Origin: CAIWHR01 sp963816925
Lineage (GTDB): Bacteria > Pseudomonadota > Gammaproteobacteria > Burkholderiales > Casimicrobiaceae
NCBI GenBank assembly: GCA_963816925.1
Contig: CAWFMY010000009.1
Coordinates: 124,001 to 188,000 of the forward strand
Direction: 5' to 3'
Length of the DNA stretch: 64,000 nucleotides
The notes beneath the pieces are model-generated. The model ran no database searches and was not told the origin of the DNA. It saw only the letters and a program-made list of their open reading frames with translations. Of this stretch, positions 53,464 through 62,417 are shown in pieces. Made by a program: the position numbers and the translations under genes. Position 1 is the first letter of the stretch. Each line of letters starts with the position of its first letter.

Positions 53464-54616
53464 ATGAGAAACTGCACCGTCTTGCTGCTTTCCCTCTTCG
53501 CCGCCGCGTGCGCGACCGCTCCCGTAACGCCGCCGCGGACCGACCTCTTCAACGACGCGCTGTTCCGCGCGCCTGCCGAAAAGATCGACCGGGCGGACAT
53601 CTTCGCGCTCAGCCCGGAAATGAAGGACTATCTGCGCACCGACATGGCCGCGCAGATCCGCGACAAGGGGCTGCACCCGGGATTCTTCGAGGCGCTCTAC
53701 AACCAGGGCCAGCTGCGGCTCGACTACGACTCCGTCGAGACCCGCAATGCGGCGCAGGCCTTTGCCGTGCGCTCGGGCAACTGCCTGTCGCTCGTGATCA
53801 TGTCGGCCGCATTCGCGAAAGCGCTCGGGCTTCCCGTCTGGTTCCAGTCCGTCAACGTCGACGAGACGTGGAGCCGCAGCGGCGACATCCAGTTCTTCAT
53901 CGGGCACGTGAACCTGACGCTCGGCAAGAAGCAGTCCGAGCTGGGGATCTCGCACGCCGCGATCGAGAACATGACGATCGATTTCCTGCCCCCGCAGCTC
54001 CTGCGCGGCCTGCCCGTGAAGGTGATTTCCGAGGACACCATCGTCGCGATGTACATGAACAACAAGGCGGCCGAGGCGTTCGCCCGCGGGAAGCTCGACG
54101 ACGCCTATTGGTGGGCGCGCGCGGCGATCGGCGCCGATCCGCAATTCTCGAGCTCGTACAACACGCTTGGCATCGTCTATCGGCGCCACGGCAACCCGGA
54201 CGAGGCGCTGAAGGTGCTCGCCTACGCGAATCGAGCGCGAGCCCGAGAACACGCGCATCATGTCCAACCTGGTCACGGTCCTCAACGACACCGGGCATGC
54301 GGCCGAAGCGTCGGCACTGTCGCGCAAGCTCGACAAGCTCGAGCCCAATCCTCCCTTCAGCTATTTCAATCTCGGCCTCAAGGCCATGAAGGATGAGAAC
54401 TATCGCCTCGCGCGGGATCTGTTCGTCAAGGAAGTGGATCGCGCGCCCCGCTACCACGAGTTCCATTACTGGCTCGCAGCTGCGTACGCCGGCCTGGGCG
54501 ACGTCGAGCAGGCGAAGGCGCAGCTTGCCATCGCGCTGGAGTACAGCACGACGCGCAAGGAGCACGAGCTCTACGCGGCCAAGCTCGACCGGATCAACGC
54601 GGCGCGCGGCAACTAG
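53464..54616 (+). CDS. Lipoprotein with transglutaminase-like and TPR domains (one frameshift near 54231)
   Basis: About 383 aa after removing one base near 54231. Lipobox-like LLSLFAAACATA, Cys at about residue 16. The middle region has a transglutaminase-like Cys-His-Asp set: VRSGNCLSLVIMSAAFAKALG, FIGHVNLTL and TIDFLPP. From about residue 200 TPR repeats follow (AAEAFARGKLDDAYWWARAAIG, SSYNTLGIVYRRHGNPDEAL, then HEFHYWLAAAYAGLGDVEQAK). AAAGGAAA precedes the ATG. Envelope-located; could be a peptidase-like or scaffold protein. Substrate unknown. Confidence 0.8.
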
Positions 54617-54685
54617 CCCGTCGGCGCGAATCTCCGTTGTCGTGAACTCTTGCGTGCCGCTCGCGACAAGCGCGGGTTACCGCCC

Positions 54686-55210
54686 GTGAGCGCGGGCACG
54701 AGCGCCGCCGGATTCGATATCCAGCCGGCCCGGCGCGAGGACCTCGGCGCGATCCACGCGATGATCCGCGAGCTCGCGGAATACGAAAAGCTGCTCCACC
54801 TTTGCGTCAGCAATGCCGCCGACCTCGACGCCGCGCTGTTCGGGCCCCGTCCGGCCGCCGAAGTGCTGGTCGCGTGGAAAGCGGAAAAGCCCGCGGCCTT
54901 TGCGCTCTTCTTCCACAATTTTTCGACCTTCCTCGGCCGCCGCGGACTGTGGCTCGAGGACCTCTACGTGCGGCCGGAATTCCGGCGCCAGGGTTGTGCG
55001 CACGCCCTGCTCCGGGCGCTCGCGGGCATCGCCCGGGCGCGGGACTGCGGCCGCTTCGAATGGGCCGTGCTCGATTGGAACAAGCCCGCCATCGATTTCT
55101 ACCAGACGCTCGGCGCGGCGGTGCTCCCGGATTGGCGGATCTGCCGGGTCGTGGGCGATGCGCTGGTCGCTCTCGCCGAGAACGCGGCGCCCCCCTCGCC
55201 CGCACGCTGA
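54686..55210 (+). CDS. GNAT N-acetyltransferase (thialysine/diamine acetyltransferase-like)
   Basis: 174 aa from GTG 54686 (a TTG at 54650 would add 12). The GNAT fold is clear: IQPARREDLGAIHAMIRELAEYEK at the start, acetyl-CoA motif LYVRPEFRRQGCAHALLRAL, and WAVLDWNKPAIDFYQTLGA. The pattern LAEYEKL and FFHNFSTFLGRRGLWLEDLYV resembles SSAT2-type enzymes that acetylate polyamines or thialysine. Confidence 0.88.
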   Translation: MSAGTSAAGFDIQPARREDLGAIHAMIRELAEYEKLLHLCVSNAADLDAALFGPRPAAEVLVAWKAEKPAAFALFFHNFSTFLGRRGLWLEDLYVRPEFRRQGCAHALLRALAGIARARDCGRFEWAVLDWNKPAIDFYQTLGAAVLPDWRICRVVGDALVALAENAAPPSPAR

Positions 55211-55248
55211 TCGGCCTGTGCCGGACAATTCCGGCCCGCCCGCTGGTC

Positions 55249-55254
55249 TATAAT
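55249..55254 (+). promoter_or_regulatory. -10 element of the tldD promoter
   Basis: Consensus TATAAT lies 32 nt before the ATG at 55287; no good -35 at normal spacing. Confidence 0.4.
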
Positions 55255-55286
55255 CCGACCCTTTTGCGCGCGCCGGCGATCCCGGC

Positions 55287-56766
55287 ATGCGCAACCCAAT
55301 GGACTTCGAGACCCGAATGCCCGACGCCGACCGCTTCGCCCTGTCCGACCTCTCCTCCCTCGCCCCGGCCGTCGACTTCTGGTCGCTGCGCATCGTCGAA
55401 GAGACGAGCGAGAACTACACCGTCCGCAAGAACGTCGCGCTCCCGCTTTGCGCCGCGACCGACCGCGGCGCGATGGCCTCCGTCTACGCCGGCGGCGGCT
55501 ACGGATACGCCGCGACCAGCGACACTGTCGCCCGCCGGACTGCGCGCCGCCTTCGTGCGCGCGACGGCCTGGGCGCGCGCCACCGCGCGTTTCTCCCTGC
55601 TCGACGTGGCCACCCTGCCGCGGCCCGCGGCCCGCGGCGAATACGCGTCGCCGTCGCTGCTGGCACCGTCCCCCTCGCGGCGCGACTGGTTCGACCTGCT
55701 GATGCGGGAGTCGCAATCGGCGGCGATCGACGCGCGCATCGTCGACTGGGAAACGAGCATGGAGGTGCGCAACGCGACCCATCGCCTCGTCACCAGCGAA
55801 GGCGGCGACCTCGTGCAACGCTACCGCTTCCTCTTCCCCGGCATGTCGGTCACCGCCCACGCGGACGGCGACACGCAGACGCGCACGCTCCATGGCTATC
55901 GCGGCATCTGCCAGCAGGGCGGCGGCGAAATCCTTGCCCGCTTCGGCTTCGATGGCGCGGCGCGCCGGATCGCCGACGAAGCGCTCGAGCTCATTGCGGC
56001 GCCGAATTGCCCGACGGGCACGATGGACGTGCTCCTGACGCCCGACCAGATGATCCTGCAGATCCACGAGTCGATCGGGCATCCGCTCGAGCTCGACCGG
56101 ATACTGGGCGACGAGCGCAACTTTGCCGGGACGAGCTTCGTCACGCCGGACATGTTCGGCTCCTACCGCTACGGCTCGGATCTGCTCAACGTCACCTTCG
56201 ACCCGACCCGCGGCGAGGAGCTCGCGAGCTACGGCTGGGACGACGACGGCACGCCGGCGCAGAAGGTCCACCTGATCAGGAACGGCATCCTCGAGCGGCC
56301 GCTCGGCGGCGCGATTTCGCAGGCGCGCGCCGGATTGCCGGGCACCTCGAATGCGCGCGCGGACAGCTGGAACCGCCCGCCGATCGACCGCATGGCCAAC
56401 CTCAACCTCGAGCCCGGCGACGCGTCGCTCGCCGACATGATCGCGGGCATCGAGCGCGGCGTGCTGATGGAAACCAACAGCTCGTGGTCGATCGACGATT
56501 CGCGCAACAAGTTCCAGTTCGGCTGCGAGCGCGGCCGCCTGATCGAAAACGGAAAGCTCGGGGCGGTCGTCAAGAATCCCAACTACCGCGGCATCAGCGC
56601 CAACTTCTGGCGCAGCCTCGCGCGCGTCGGCAACGCCGACACGCTGCAGGTGCTGGGCACGCCGCATTGCGGCAAGGGCGAGCCGTCGCAGGCGATCCGC
56701 GTGGGCCATGCGTCGCCTGCGTGCGTGTTCACGGACGTTTCGGTGTTCGGCGGAGAAGAAGAATAA
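55287..56766 (+). CDS. tldD: Metalloprotease TldD (one frameshift near 55526)
   Basis: About 492 aa after removing one A near 55526 (TSD-LSPAGLRAAF). The active partner of the TldD/TldE zinc protease, known to process modified peptides such as microcin B17 and to degrade unfolded peptides. The zinc motif HExxxH is intact in QIHESIGHPLELDR (about residue 265), and the late Cys region is FQFGCERGRLIENG. The stop overlaps the next start (TAATG). Confidence 0.92.
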
Positions 56767-58133
56767 TGGCACCCCGCGAACAGAACCTCCGCCAGGCGAT
56801 GATGGAATCCTATTTCCACGACCTGGCAGCGCTCCTCGACGGCCTGCTCCAGGCCGGCGAGACGTACACCGCGACCTTTTCCGCCGAAGCCTCGGATTTC
56901 GTGCGAATGAACCGGGGCAAGGTCCGCCAGCCGGGGAGCGTCGTCCAGCGCTACCTCGACATCGACCTGATCCGCGGATTGCGCCACGCGACGCACCTGG
57001 TCTCGCTTTCCGGCGACCTCGCCGTCGACCGGGCCACGATTGCCGCGGCGGTCGCCGCCACGCGCGCCGCGCTGCCCGACGTCGCCGACGATCCGCACCT
57101 GCTGATCGCGACCGACGTCAACGCGACGCGCGAAGTCCGCGGCGCGCCGTTGCCCGCAGCCGAGACGATCATCGACGCGGTGCTCGACGCCGCGGGGGGC
57201 GCGGATCTGGTCGGACTCTATGCCGGCGGTCCCGTGTATCGCGGCTTCGCCAATTCGCTCGGCCAGCGCAACTGGCACGAAGCCACCGCGTTCAACTTGC
57301 AGTGGAGCCTCTACCACCGCACCGACAAGGCCGTGAAGTCGGCGTATTCGGGGCTTGCCTGGAACGCCGCCGCATTCGCCGCGAAGATGGACGAGGCGCG
57401 CCTCGAGCTCGCGCACATGGCGCGGCCGTCGAAGAAGCTCGCGCCCGGCAAGTACCGCGTCTACCTGACGCCCGCGGCGATGGAGGAGATCACGTCGATG
57501 ATGTGCTGGGGCGGGTTCTCGGCGCGCGCGCTCGCGACGAAGCAGAGCAGCCTCACGAAGATGGAAGGCAGCGACGGCGACGCGATCCGGCTCGATCCGC
57601 GCGTGACCATCGCCGAAGCCACCGTCGACGGCATCGCGCCGGCGTTCCAGGGCGACGGCTTCGTGCGTCCCTCCCGCGTGCCGCTGATCGACGCAGGGCG
57701 CCTCACGGGTTCGCTCGTGTCGCCGCGGACGGAACGCGAATTCGGCCTCAAGGCGAATGGCGCCAACGGATGGGAGTCGCCGGAGTCGCTGGCGATGGAA
57801 GGCGGTGACCTCGCGTCGAAGGATGCGTTGAAGGCCCTCGGCACCGGACTCTTCGTCGGCAACCTGCATTACCTCAACTACTCGGACCGCCCCGCGTGCC
57901 GGCTGACCGGGATGACGCGCTTCGCGACGTTCTGGGTCGAAGGCGGCGACATCGTCGCGCCGATCGACGTGCTGCGCTTCGACGACACGCTGTTCCGGAT
58001 GCTGGGCCCGAACCTCGAGGCGCTGACCGCCGAGACGGAACTGCTGCTCGCGAGCGACACCTACGGCGCGCGACAGCTGTCGTCGATGCGCGTGCCCGGC
58101 GCGCTGCTGTCGGAGATGACGTTCACGCTTTGA
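56766..58133 (+). CDS. TldE/PmbA-family protein, partner of TldD
   Basis: 455 aa. Same fold as TldD but without the HExxxH motif, as expected for the non-catalytic subunit. Family features: NRGKVRQPGSVVQRYL at the substrate-cleft region, GGPVYRGFANSLGQRNWHE, YLTPAAMEEITSMM, and GLFVGNLHYLNYSDRPACRLTGMTRFATFWVEGG near the C-terminus. Directly coupled to tldD. Confidence 0.9.
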   Translation: MAPREQNLRQAMMESYFHDLAALLDGLLQAGETYTATFSAEASDFVRMNRGKVRQPGSVVQRYLDIDLIRGLRHATHLVSLSGDLAVDRATIAAAVAATRAALPDVADDPHLLIATDVNATREVRGAPLPAAETIIDAVLDAAGGADLVGLYAGGPVYRGFANSLGQRNWHEATAFNLQWSLYHRTDKAVKSAYSGLAWNAAAFAAKMDEARLELAHMARPSKKLAPGKYRVYLTPAAMEEITSMMCWGGFSARALATKQSSLTKMEGSDGDAIRLDPRVTIAEATVDGIAPAFQGDGFVRPSRVPLIDAGRLTGSLVSPRTEREFGLKANGANGWESPESLAMEGGDLASKDALKALGTGLFVGNLHYLNYSDRPACRLTGMTRFATFWVEGGDIVAPIDVLRFDDTLFRMLGPNLEALTAETELLLASDTYGARQLSSMRVPGALLSEMTFTL

Positions 58134-58179
58134 CGGCGTAGCGCAGTCAGTCGGCGGCGGCCCGGCCTCTTCCGCCCGC

Positions 58180-58262
58180 GTTGAATCGCGCTGCCCAGGA
58201 CCAACGGCCGCCCTCCGTCGCTCGGCGACGCGCCCTTCGGGCCTTGGCTCGCTATCGCTCGC
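58180..58262 (-). repeat. Possible third, diverged copy of the intergenic repeat (copy C)
   Basis: On the minus strand AAGGCCCGAAGGGCG followed by GTCGCCGAGCGACGGAGG resembles the left part of copy A (AAGGCCC, AGGGCG, GCGACGCGAGC), but the right part is weak. It begins in the last codons of the ABC ATPase. Tentative. Confidence 0.3.
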
Positions 58263-59994
58263 CCGCCTCGCTCAGTCGTCCGCCCTGCCACCCCTTCGGG
58301 ATCGACGCCAGCAGCCGCCGCGTGTAGTCCTCGCGCGGGTTGCGGTAGATGTCGTCCGAGTTCGCGATCTCGACCAGCTTCCCTTCGCTCATCACCATGA
58401 TCTCGTCGGCGATGTACTTGACCACGGCGAGGTCGTGCGAAATGAAGATGTAGGAGAGGCCGAACTCGTCCTGCAGGTCCTGCAGCAGGTTCAGCACCTG
58501 CGCCTGCACCGACACGTCGAGCGCCGAGACCGACTCGTCGCAGATCAGGATGTCGGGCTTCATCGTGAGGCAGCGCGCGATCGCGATGCGCTGCCGCTGC
58601 CCGCCGGAGAATTCGTGCGGGTACTTGTAGAACGAGTCCTCGGGCAGGCTGACCTTCTTCAGGAGCTCGAACGCGAGGTCCGTGCGCTCCTGCGCATTGG
58701 CGCCGATGCCGTGGATCTCCATCGGCTCGGTCAGGATGCTGCCGATCGTGAAGCGCGGGTTGAGCGACGCGTACGGGTTCTGGAAGATGATCTGGATGCG
58801 CCGCTTCCAGGGCATGAACTCCCGCGCCGACATCGACAGGATGTCCTTGCCTTCGAAGATCGCTTCGCCGGAGGTCGCCTGGTGCAGCCGCATCAGCGTC
58901 AGGCCGACGGTCGTCTTGCCCGAGCCGGACTCGCCGACGAGCCCGAGCGTCTTGCCCTTCGGCAGCTTGAACGAAACGTCCTTGACCGCCTCGAAGGTCC
59001 GCGTGCCGAAGAGCCCCTCGCGCGAATAGAAGTTCTTGCCGAGGTTCCTCACGTCGAGCACGATCGGATCGGCGGCGTTCACGCCGCGCACGCGCTCGGA
59101 CATGTCGCGGGAGCCGTGCGTGCGGCCGTCCATGTAGTCGTCGATGACGGGCAGCCGCACCGGCCGGCGGTCGAGCTGCGGGCGGCACTTCAGCAGCGCC
59201 TGCGTGTACGAGTCGCTCGGCGCCTCGAAAACCTGCTTCGCCGGGCCCTGCTCGCGGATCACGCCGTTCCTCATCACGACGACGTAGTCGGCGATTTCGC
59301 CGACCACCGCGAGGTCGTGGGTGATGAACAGCACCGACATGTGGCGCTTCTTCTGCAGCGCCGCGATGAGGTCGAGGATCTGCTTCTGGATCGTGACGTC
59401 GAGCGCGGTCGTCGGCTCGTCGGCGATGAGGAGCTTCGGCTCGCAGGCGATCGCCATCGCGATCATCACGCGCTGCTGCTGGCCGCCCGACATCTGCGAC
59501 GGGAACGCGTTGATCTTGTACTCGGGATCCGGAATGCCGACCTCGTCGAGGAGCTCGATCGCGCGCTTGCGCGCCTGCGCGGGCGCGAGGCCCATGTGCA
59601 GCCGCAGCACTTCGGTCAGCTGGAAGCCGACGGTGAACACCGGGTTCAGCGACGTCATCGGCTCCTGGAAGATCATCGAGATGTCGGCGCCGCGGAGCTC
59701 GCGCAGCGCCGCCTGATCGAGGTGCGCGAGGTTCTTGCCGTCATAGAGGATTTCGCTCGCCGGATCGACGATCGTGTTCTCCGGCGGGAGGAGGCCCAGG
59801 ATCGCGAGCGAGGTCACCGACTTGCCGGAGCCGGACTCGCCGACCAGCGCGACCGTCCGGTTGCGCGGGATGTCGAACGAGATGCCCTTGACCGCCTCGA
59901 AGATCGTGCCCTTGTCGATGTGGAACGCGACCTTGAGGTTGCGCACGCGGACGAGAGGATCGTCGTTCATCTTGGTTTCCATGTCGTCGCTCAC
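58252..59994 (-). CDS. Peptide ABC transporter, fused double ATP-binding protein (DppD-DppF/YejF type)
   Basis: 580 aa with two complete ATPase modules. First half: Walker A GESGSGKS (about 52-59), signature MSGGQQQRV, Walker B LLIADEPTTALD. Second half: GESGSGKT (about 360), FSGGQRQRI, ILICDESVSALD. Each half has an oligopeptide-transporter C-terminal extension. The start is GTG 59994, which overlaps the permease stop (GTGA) and has GGGAGG 8 nt upstream; ATGs at 59982 and 59970 lie too far from it. Energises the two permeases upstream. Confidence 0.94.
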   Translation of the reverse strand: MSDDMETKMNDDPLVRVRNLKVAFHIDKGTIFEAVKGISFDIPRNRTVALVGESGSGKSVTSLAILGLLPPENTIVDPASEILYDGKNLAHLDQAALRELRGADISMIFQEPMTSLNPVFTVGFQLTEVLRLHMGLAPAQARKRAIELLDEVGIPDPEYKINAFPSQMSGGQQQRVMIAMAIACEPKLLIADEPTTALDVTIQKQILDLIAALQKKRHMSVLFITHDLAVVGEIADYVVVMRNGVIREQGPAKQVFEAPSDSYTQALLKCRPQLDRRPVRLPVIDDYMDGRTHGSRDMSERVRGVNAADPIVLDVRNLGKNFYSREGLFGTRTFEAVKDVSFKLPKGKTLGLVGESGSGKTTVGLTLMRLHQATSGEAIFEGKDILSMSAREFMPWKRRIQIIFQNPYASLNPRFTIGSILTEPMEIHGIGANAQERTDLAFELLKKVSLPEDSFYKYPHEFSGGQRQRIAIARCLTMKPDILICDESVSALDVSVQAQVLNLLQDLQDEFGLSYIFISHDLAVVKYIADEIMVMSEGKLVEIANSDDIYRNPREDYTRRLLASIPKGWQGGRLSEAGER

Positions 59995-61187
59995 GCGCCC
60001 ATCCTCCCTTTCAGCTTTGGATCGAGCGCATCGCGCAGCGCGTCGGTGAAGAGGCTGAACGCGGTCACGAGCGTGGCCATCGCGACCGTAGCGGCGACGA
60101 GCTGCCACCACTTGCCGAGGATCAGCTCGTTCTGCGCCTCGTTCAGCATCGAGCCCCATGAGACGACGTCGACGGGAACGCCGAAGCCCAGGAACGACAG
60201 GATGACTTCCGCCTTGATGAAGCCGACGGTGAGGATCGACAGCTGCACCAGCACCACGTGGCTGACGTTCGGAAAGATATGGATGAACATGCGGCGTGCG
60301 TTCGAGGCGCCGATGGCATCGGCCGCCTGCACGTACTCGCGCGCCTTGTGCTTCAGGTACTCGCCGCGGATCAGCCGGAACACGCCGGTCCACCCGGTGA
60401 GCCCGAGGATCAGGATGATGGTGTGGATGCCTTTCTGCTGCAGCACGGCCGCGACCGCGAGGATGAGGAGCAGGTAGGGGATGGAGCTGAAGATGCTGTA
60501 GAACCAGTTGAAGAAATCGTCGACCCATTTGCCGTAGTAGCCGGAGAGCGCGCCGAAGATCGTGCCGATGAACACCGCGACGACCGCCGCGGCGAGGCCG
60601 ACGAAGATCGAGGTCTCGGAGCCCTTGATCGTCTTCTTCAGCACGTCACGGCCCCACTTGTCGCCGCCGAAGGGCAGCGTCGCCGTGCGTGCCGCGACGA
60701 CCTCCGCGCCCTTCGCTCCCGCTTTCGCCCCGCTCGCCTTGATGTCGGCCATCACGTCGGCCAGCGGGTCGACGGTCTTCGCATCGTCGCCGGCGGCCGG
60801 CGCGGCCGCGCCCCCCGCATTTCCCTTCTCACCGCGGATTTCGGCGAGGACGTCGGCGAGCGGGTCGACGACGCTCGACTTGTACTCCGAGGCCGGGATT
60901 GGCGCGCTGGGTTGCGCTTCCGGCGCCGCCGGCGCGCCGGACTCGATGTCGGCGCCGATGAACGAAGGCGGGGCATAGTTGACGCCCGTTTCCAGGTTCC
61001 AGTCCTTCGCGACCAGGCCGACGCCGGAAAGGATCATCAGCAGGATGAACGCCGCGACGATCGCAAGCGAGACCATGCCGACGTGATCGGACTGCAGGCG
61101 CTTCCAGGCGAGCGCCCAGAGTCCCGGCGAGACCGTGTGGGGAACCTCGCGCACGAGCGGGGTGACGGATTTCAATGCGGTCGCCAT
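59991..61187 (-). CDS. Peptide ABC transporter permease (DppC/YejE type) with long inserted loop
   Basis: 398 aa. TM1 is at about 38-60, then an extra Ala/Pro/Asp-rich region (about 76-168) absent from ordinary DppC proteins, containing two similar segments VDPLADVLAEI (107) and VDPLADVMADI (139). The standard core resumes at LPFGGDKWGRDVLKKTIKG and includes the EAA loop AREYVQAADAIGASNARRMFIHIFPN. Ten nt after the first permease gene. Confidence 0.92.
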   Translation of the reverse strand: MATALKSVTPLVREVPHTVSPGLWALAWKRLQSDHVGMVSLAIVAAFILLMILSGVGLVAKDWNLETGVNYAPPSFIGADIESGAPAAPEAQPSAPIPASEYKSSVVDPLADVLAEIRGEKGNAGGAAAPAAGDDAKTVDPLADVMADIKASGAKAGAKGAEVVAARTATLPFGGDKWGRDVLKKTIKGSETSIFVGLAAAVVAVFIGTIFGALSGYYGKWVDDFFNWFYSIFSSIPYLLLILAVAAVLQQKGIHTIILILGLTGWTGVFRLIRGEYLKHKAREYVQAADAIGASNARRMFIHIFPNVSHVVLVQLSILTVGFIKAEVILSFLGFGVPVDVVSWGSMLNEAQNELILGKWWQLVAATVAMATLVTAFSLFTDALRDALDPKLKGRMGA

Positions 61188-61197
61188 GACGTCCCCC

Positions 61198-62136
61198 TCA
61201 CTTCAACTGCACGCGTGGATCGACGGCCTTGTACATCAGGTCGGCGAGCAGGTTGGAGGCCATGGTGGCGAACGCGACGTACACCGTAAGCGCCTTGATC
61301 ACGGGGAAGTCCGAGCGCTCGACGGCGAGGATCACCTCGCGGCCGATGCCCGGGATCGAGAAGAAGCGCTCGATCAGGAAGAACCCGAGCAGCAACCCGG
61401 GAAGGTTGGCCATGAGGTTCGTGATGATCGGGATCGACGCGTTGCGCAGCACGTGCACCCACATGATCCGGTTCTCGGAGAGCCCTTTGGCGCGCGCCGT
61501 GCGCACGTAGTCCTGGTTGATCTCGTCCAGCACGAACGTGCGGTACAGCCGCAGGCTCGGGGCAATGCTGACGGCGAGCCCGATCAGGATCGGCAGCGAT
61601 GCGTAATGGAAAAGGTTTTCCGTAAAGCTGTTGCCCCAGCCCTGGACCGGGAACCAGCCGAGCTTGTAGGCGAAGAAATACTGGAAGACGATGATGTAGA
61701 CGAGGATGGAGATCGACAGGCCCACGGTGCAGACGATCATCACCATCCGGTCGGTCAGCGAGCCGCGGACGTACGCCACCGCGAGCGCCAGCGCGATCGC
61801 GAACAGCGCGTCGAGGATGGTGAGCGGCACCAGCACCGTCAGCGACGGGCCGAGACGGGTCGCGAGGATGTTCGAGACCTGCTCGTTGGTGCTCCACGAC
61901 GCGCCGAAGTCCGCCGTGACGACCTGCTTGATGAAGATCCAGAGCTGGACCCAGTACGGCTGGTCGACCCCCAGCTGGCGGCGGATATTCTCGATCTGCT
62001 CCTTGTTCGAGATCTTGCCCGCCAGCACGTAGGCCGGGTCGCCGCCGACGGCATTGAACAGGATGAAGACCAGCAGGATGACGCCGAGCATGGTCGGGAT
62101 CATCTGCCACAGGCGCCTGATGATATATGCGGTCAT
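61198..62136 (-). CDS. Peptide ABC transporter permease (DppB/YejB type)
   Basis: 312 aa, six membrane helices. It begins MTAYIIRRLWQMIPTMLGV, and the EAA loop reads QDYVRTARAKGLSENRIMWVHVLRNASIP. ERFFSIPGIGREV and the ending VDPRVQLK are family features. ATG 62136 has GGAGGTG upstream. First permease of the operon after the binding protein. Confidence 0.94.
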   Translation of the reverse strand: MTAYIIRRLWQMIPTMLGVILLVFILFNAVGGDPAYVLAGKISNKEQIENIRRQLGVDQPYWVQLWIFIKQVVTADFGASWSTNEQVSNILATRLGPSLTVLVPLTILDALFAIALALAVAYVRGSLTDRMVMIVCTVGLSISILVYIIVFQYFFAYKLGWFPVQGWGNSFTENLFHYASLPILIGLAVSIAPSLRLYRTFVLDEINQDYVRTARAKGLSENRIMWVHVLRNASIPIITNLMANLPGLLLGFFLIERFFSIPGIGREVILAVERSDFPVIKALTVYVAFATMASNLLADLMYKAVDPRVQLK

Positions 62137-62417
62137 TGCCCACCTCCGCCCGTCGCGTGGGGTCGCGCACCGATCGGGCCTTGCCGTCGAATTTCGTTTG
62201 CCGCCGGGAACCGGCAACCGGCGGGACGCATGCGCGATCTCCTCCGGCCGCCCCTTCATTCCGCGGCACCCCGCCGCCGGCCCCCGGTTGGAGCCGGCCG
62301 CGGCGCTGTCTTCAGGACCTTGCCGGGTTCACCGGCCGGGGCCTGCTCCTCCTCCGTGCTGCCTTGCTTCCCTGCTGCCTTCCTCCTCCTGCATCCTGCG
62401 CGTTCCGCGGCCGGCCG
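62137..62417. other. Intergenic region between binding protein and permease
   Basis: 281 nt with no gene. GC-rich dyads are present (for example around 62270-62310, GCCGGC pairs), which may form an RNA structure that sets a higher level for the binding protein than for the permeases, as is common in such operons. Nothing else seen. Confidence 0.4.
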
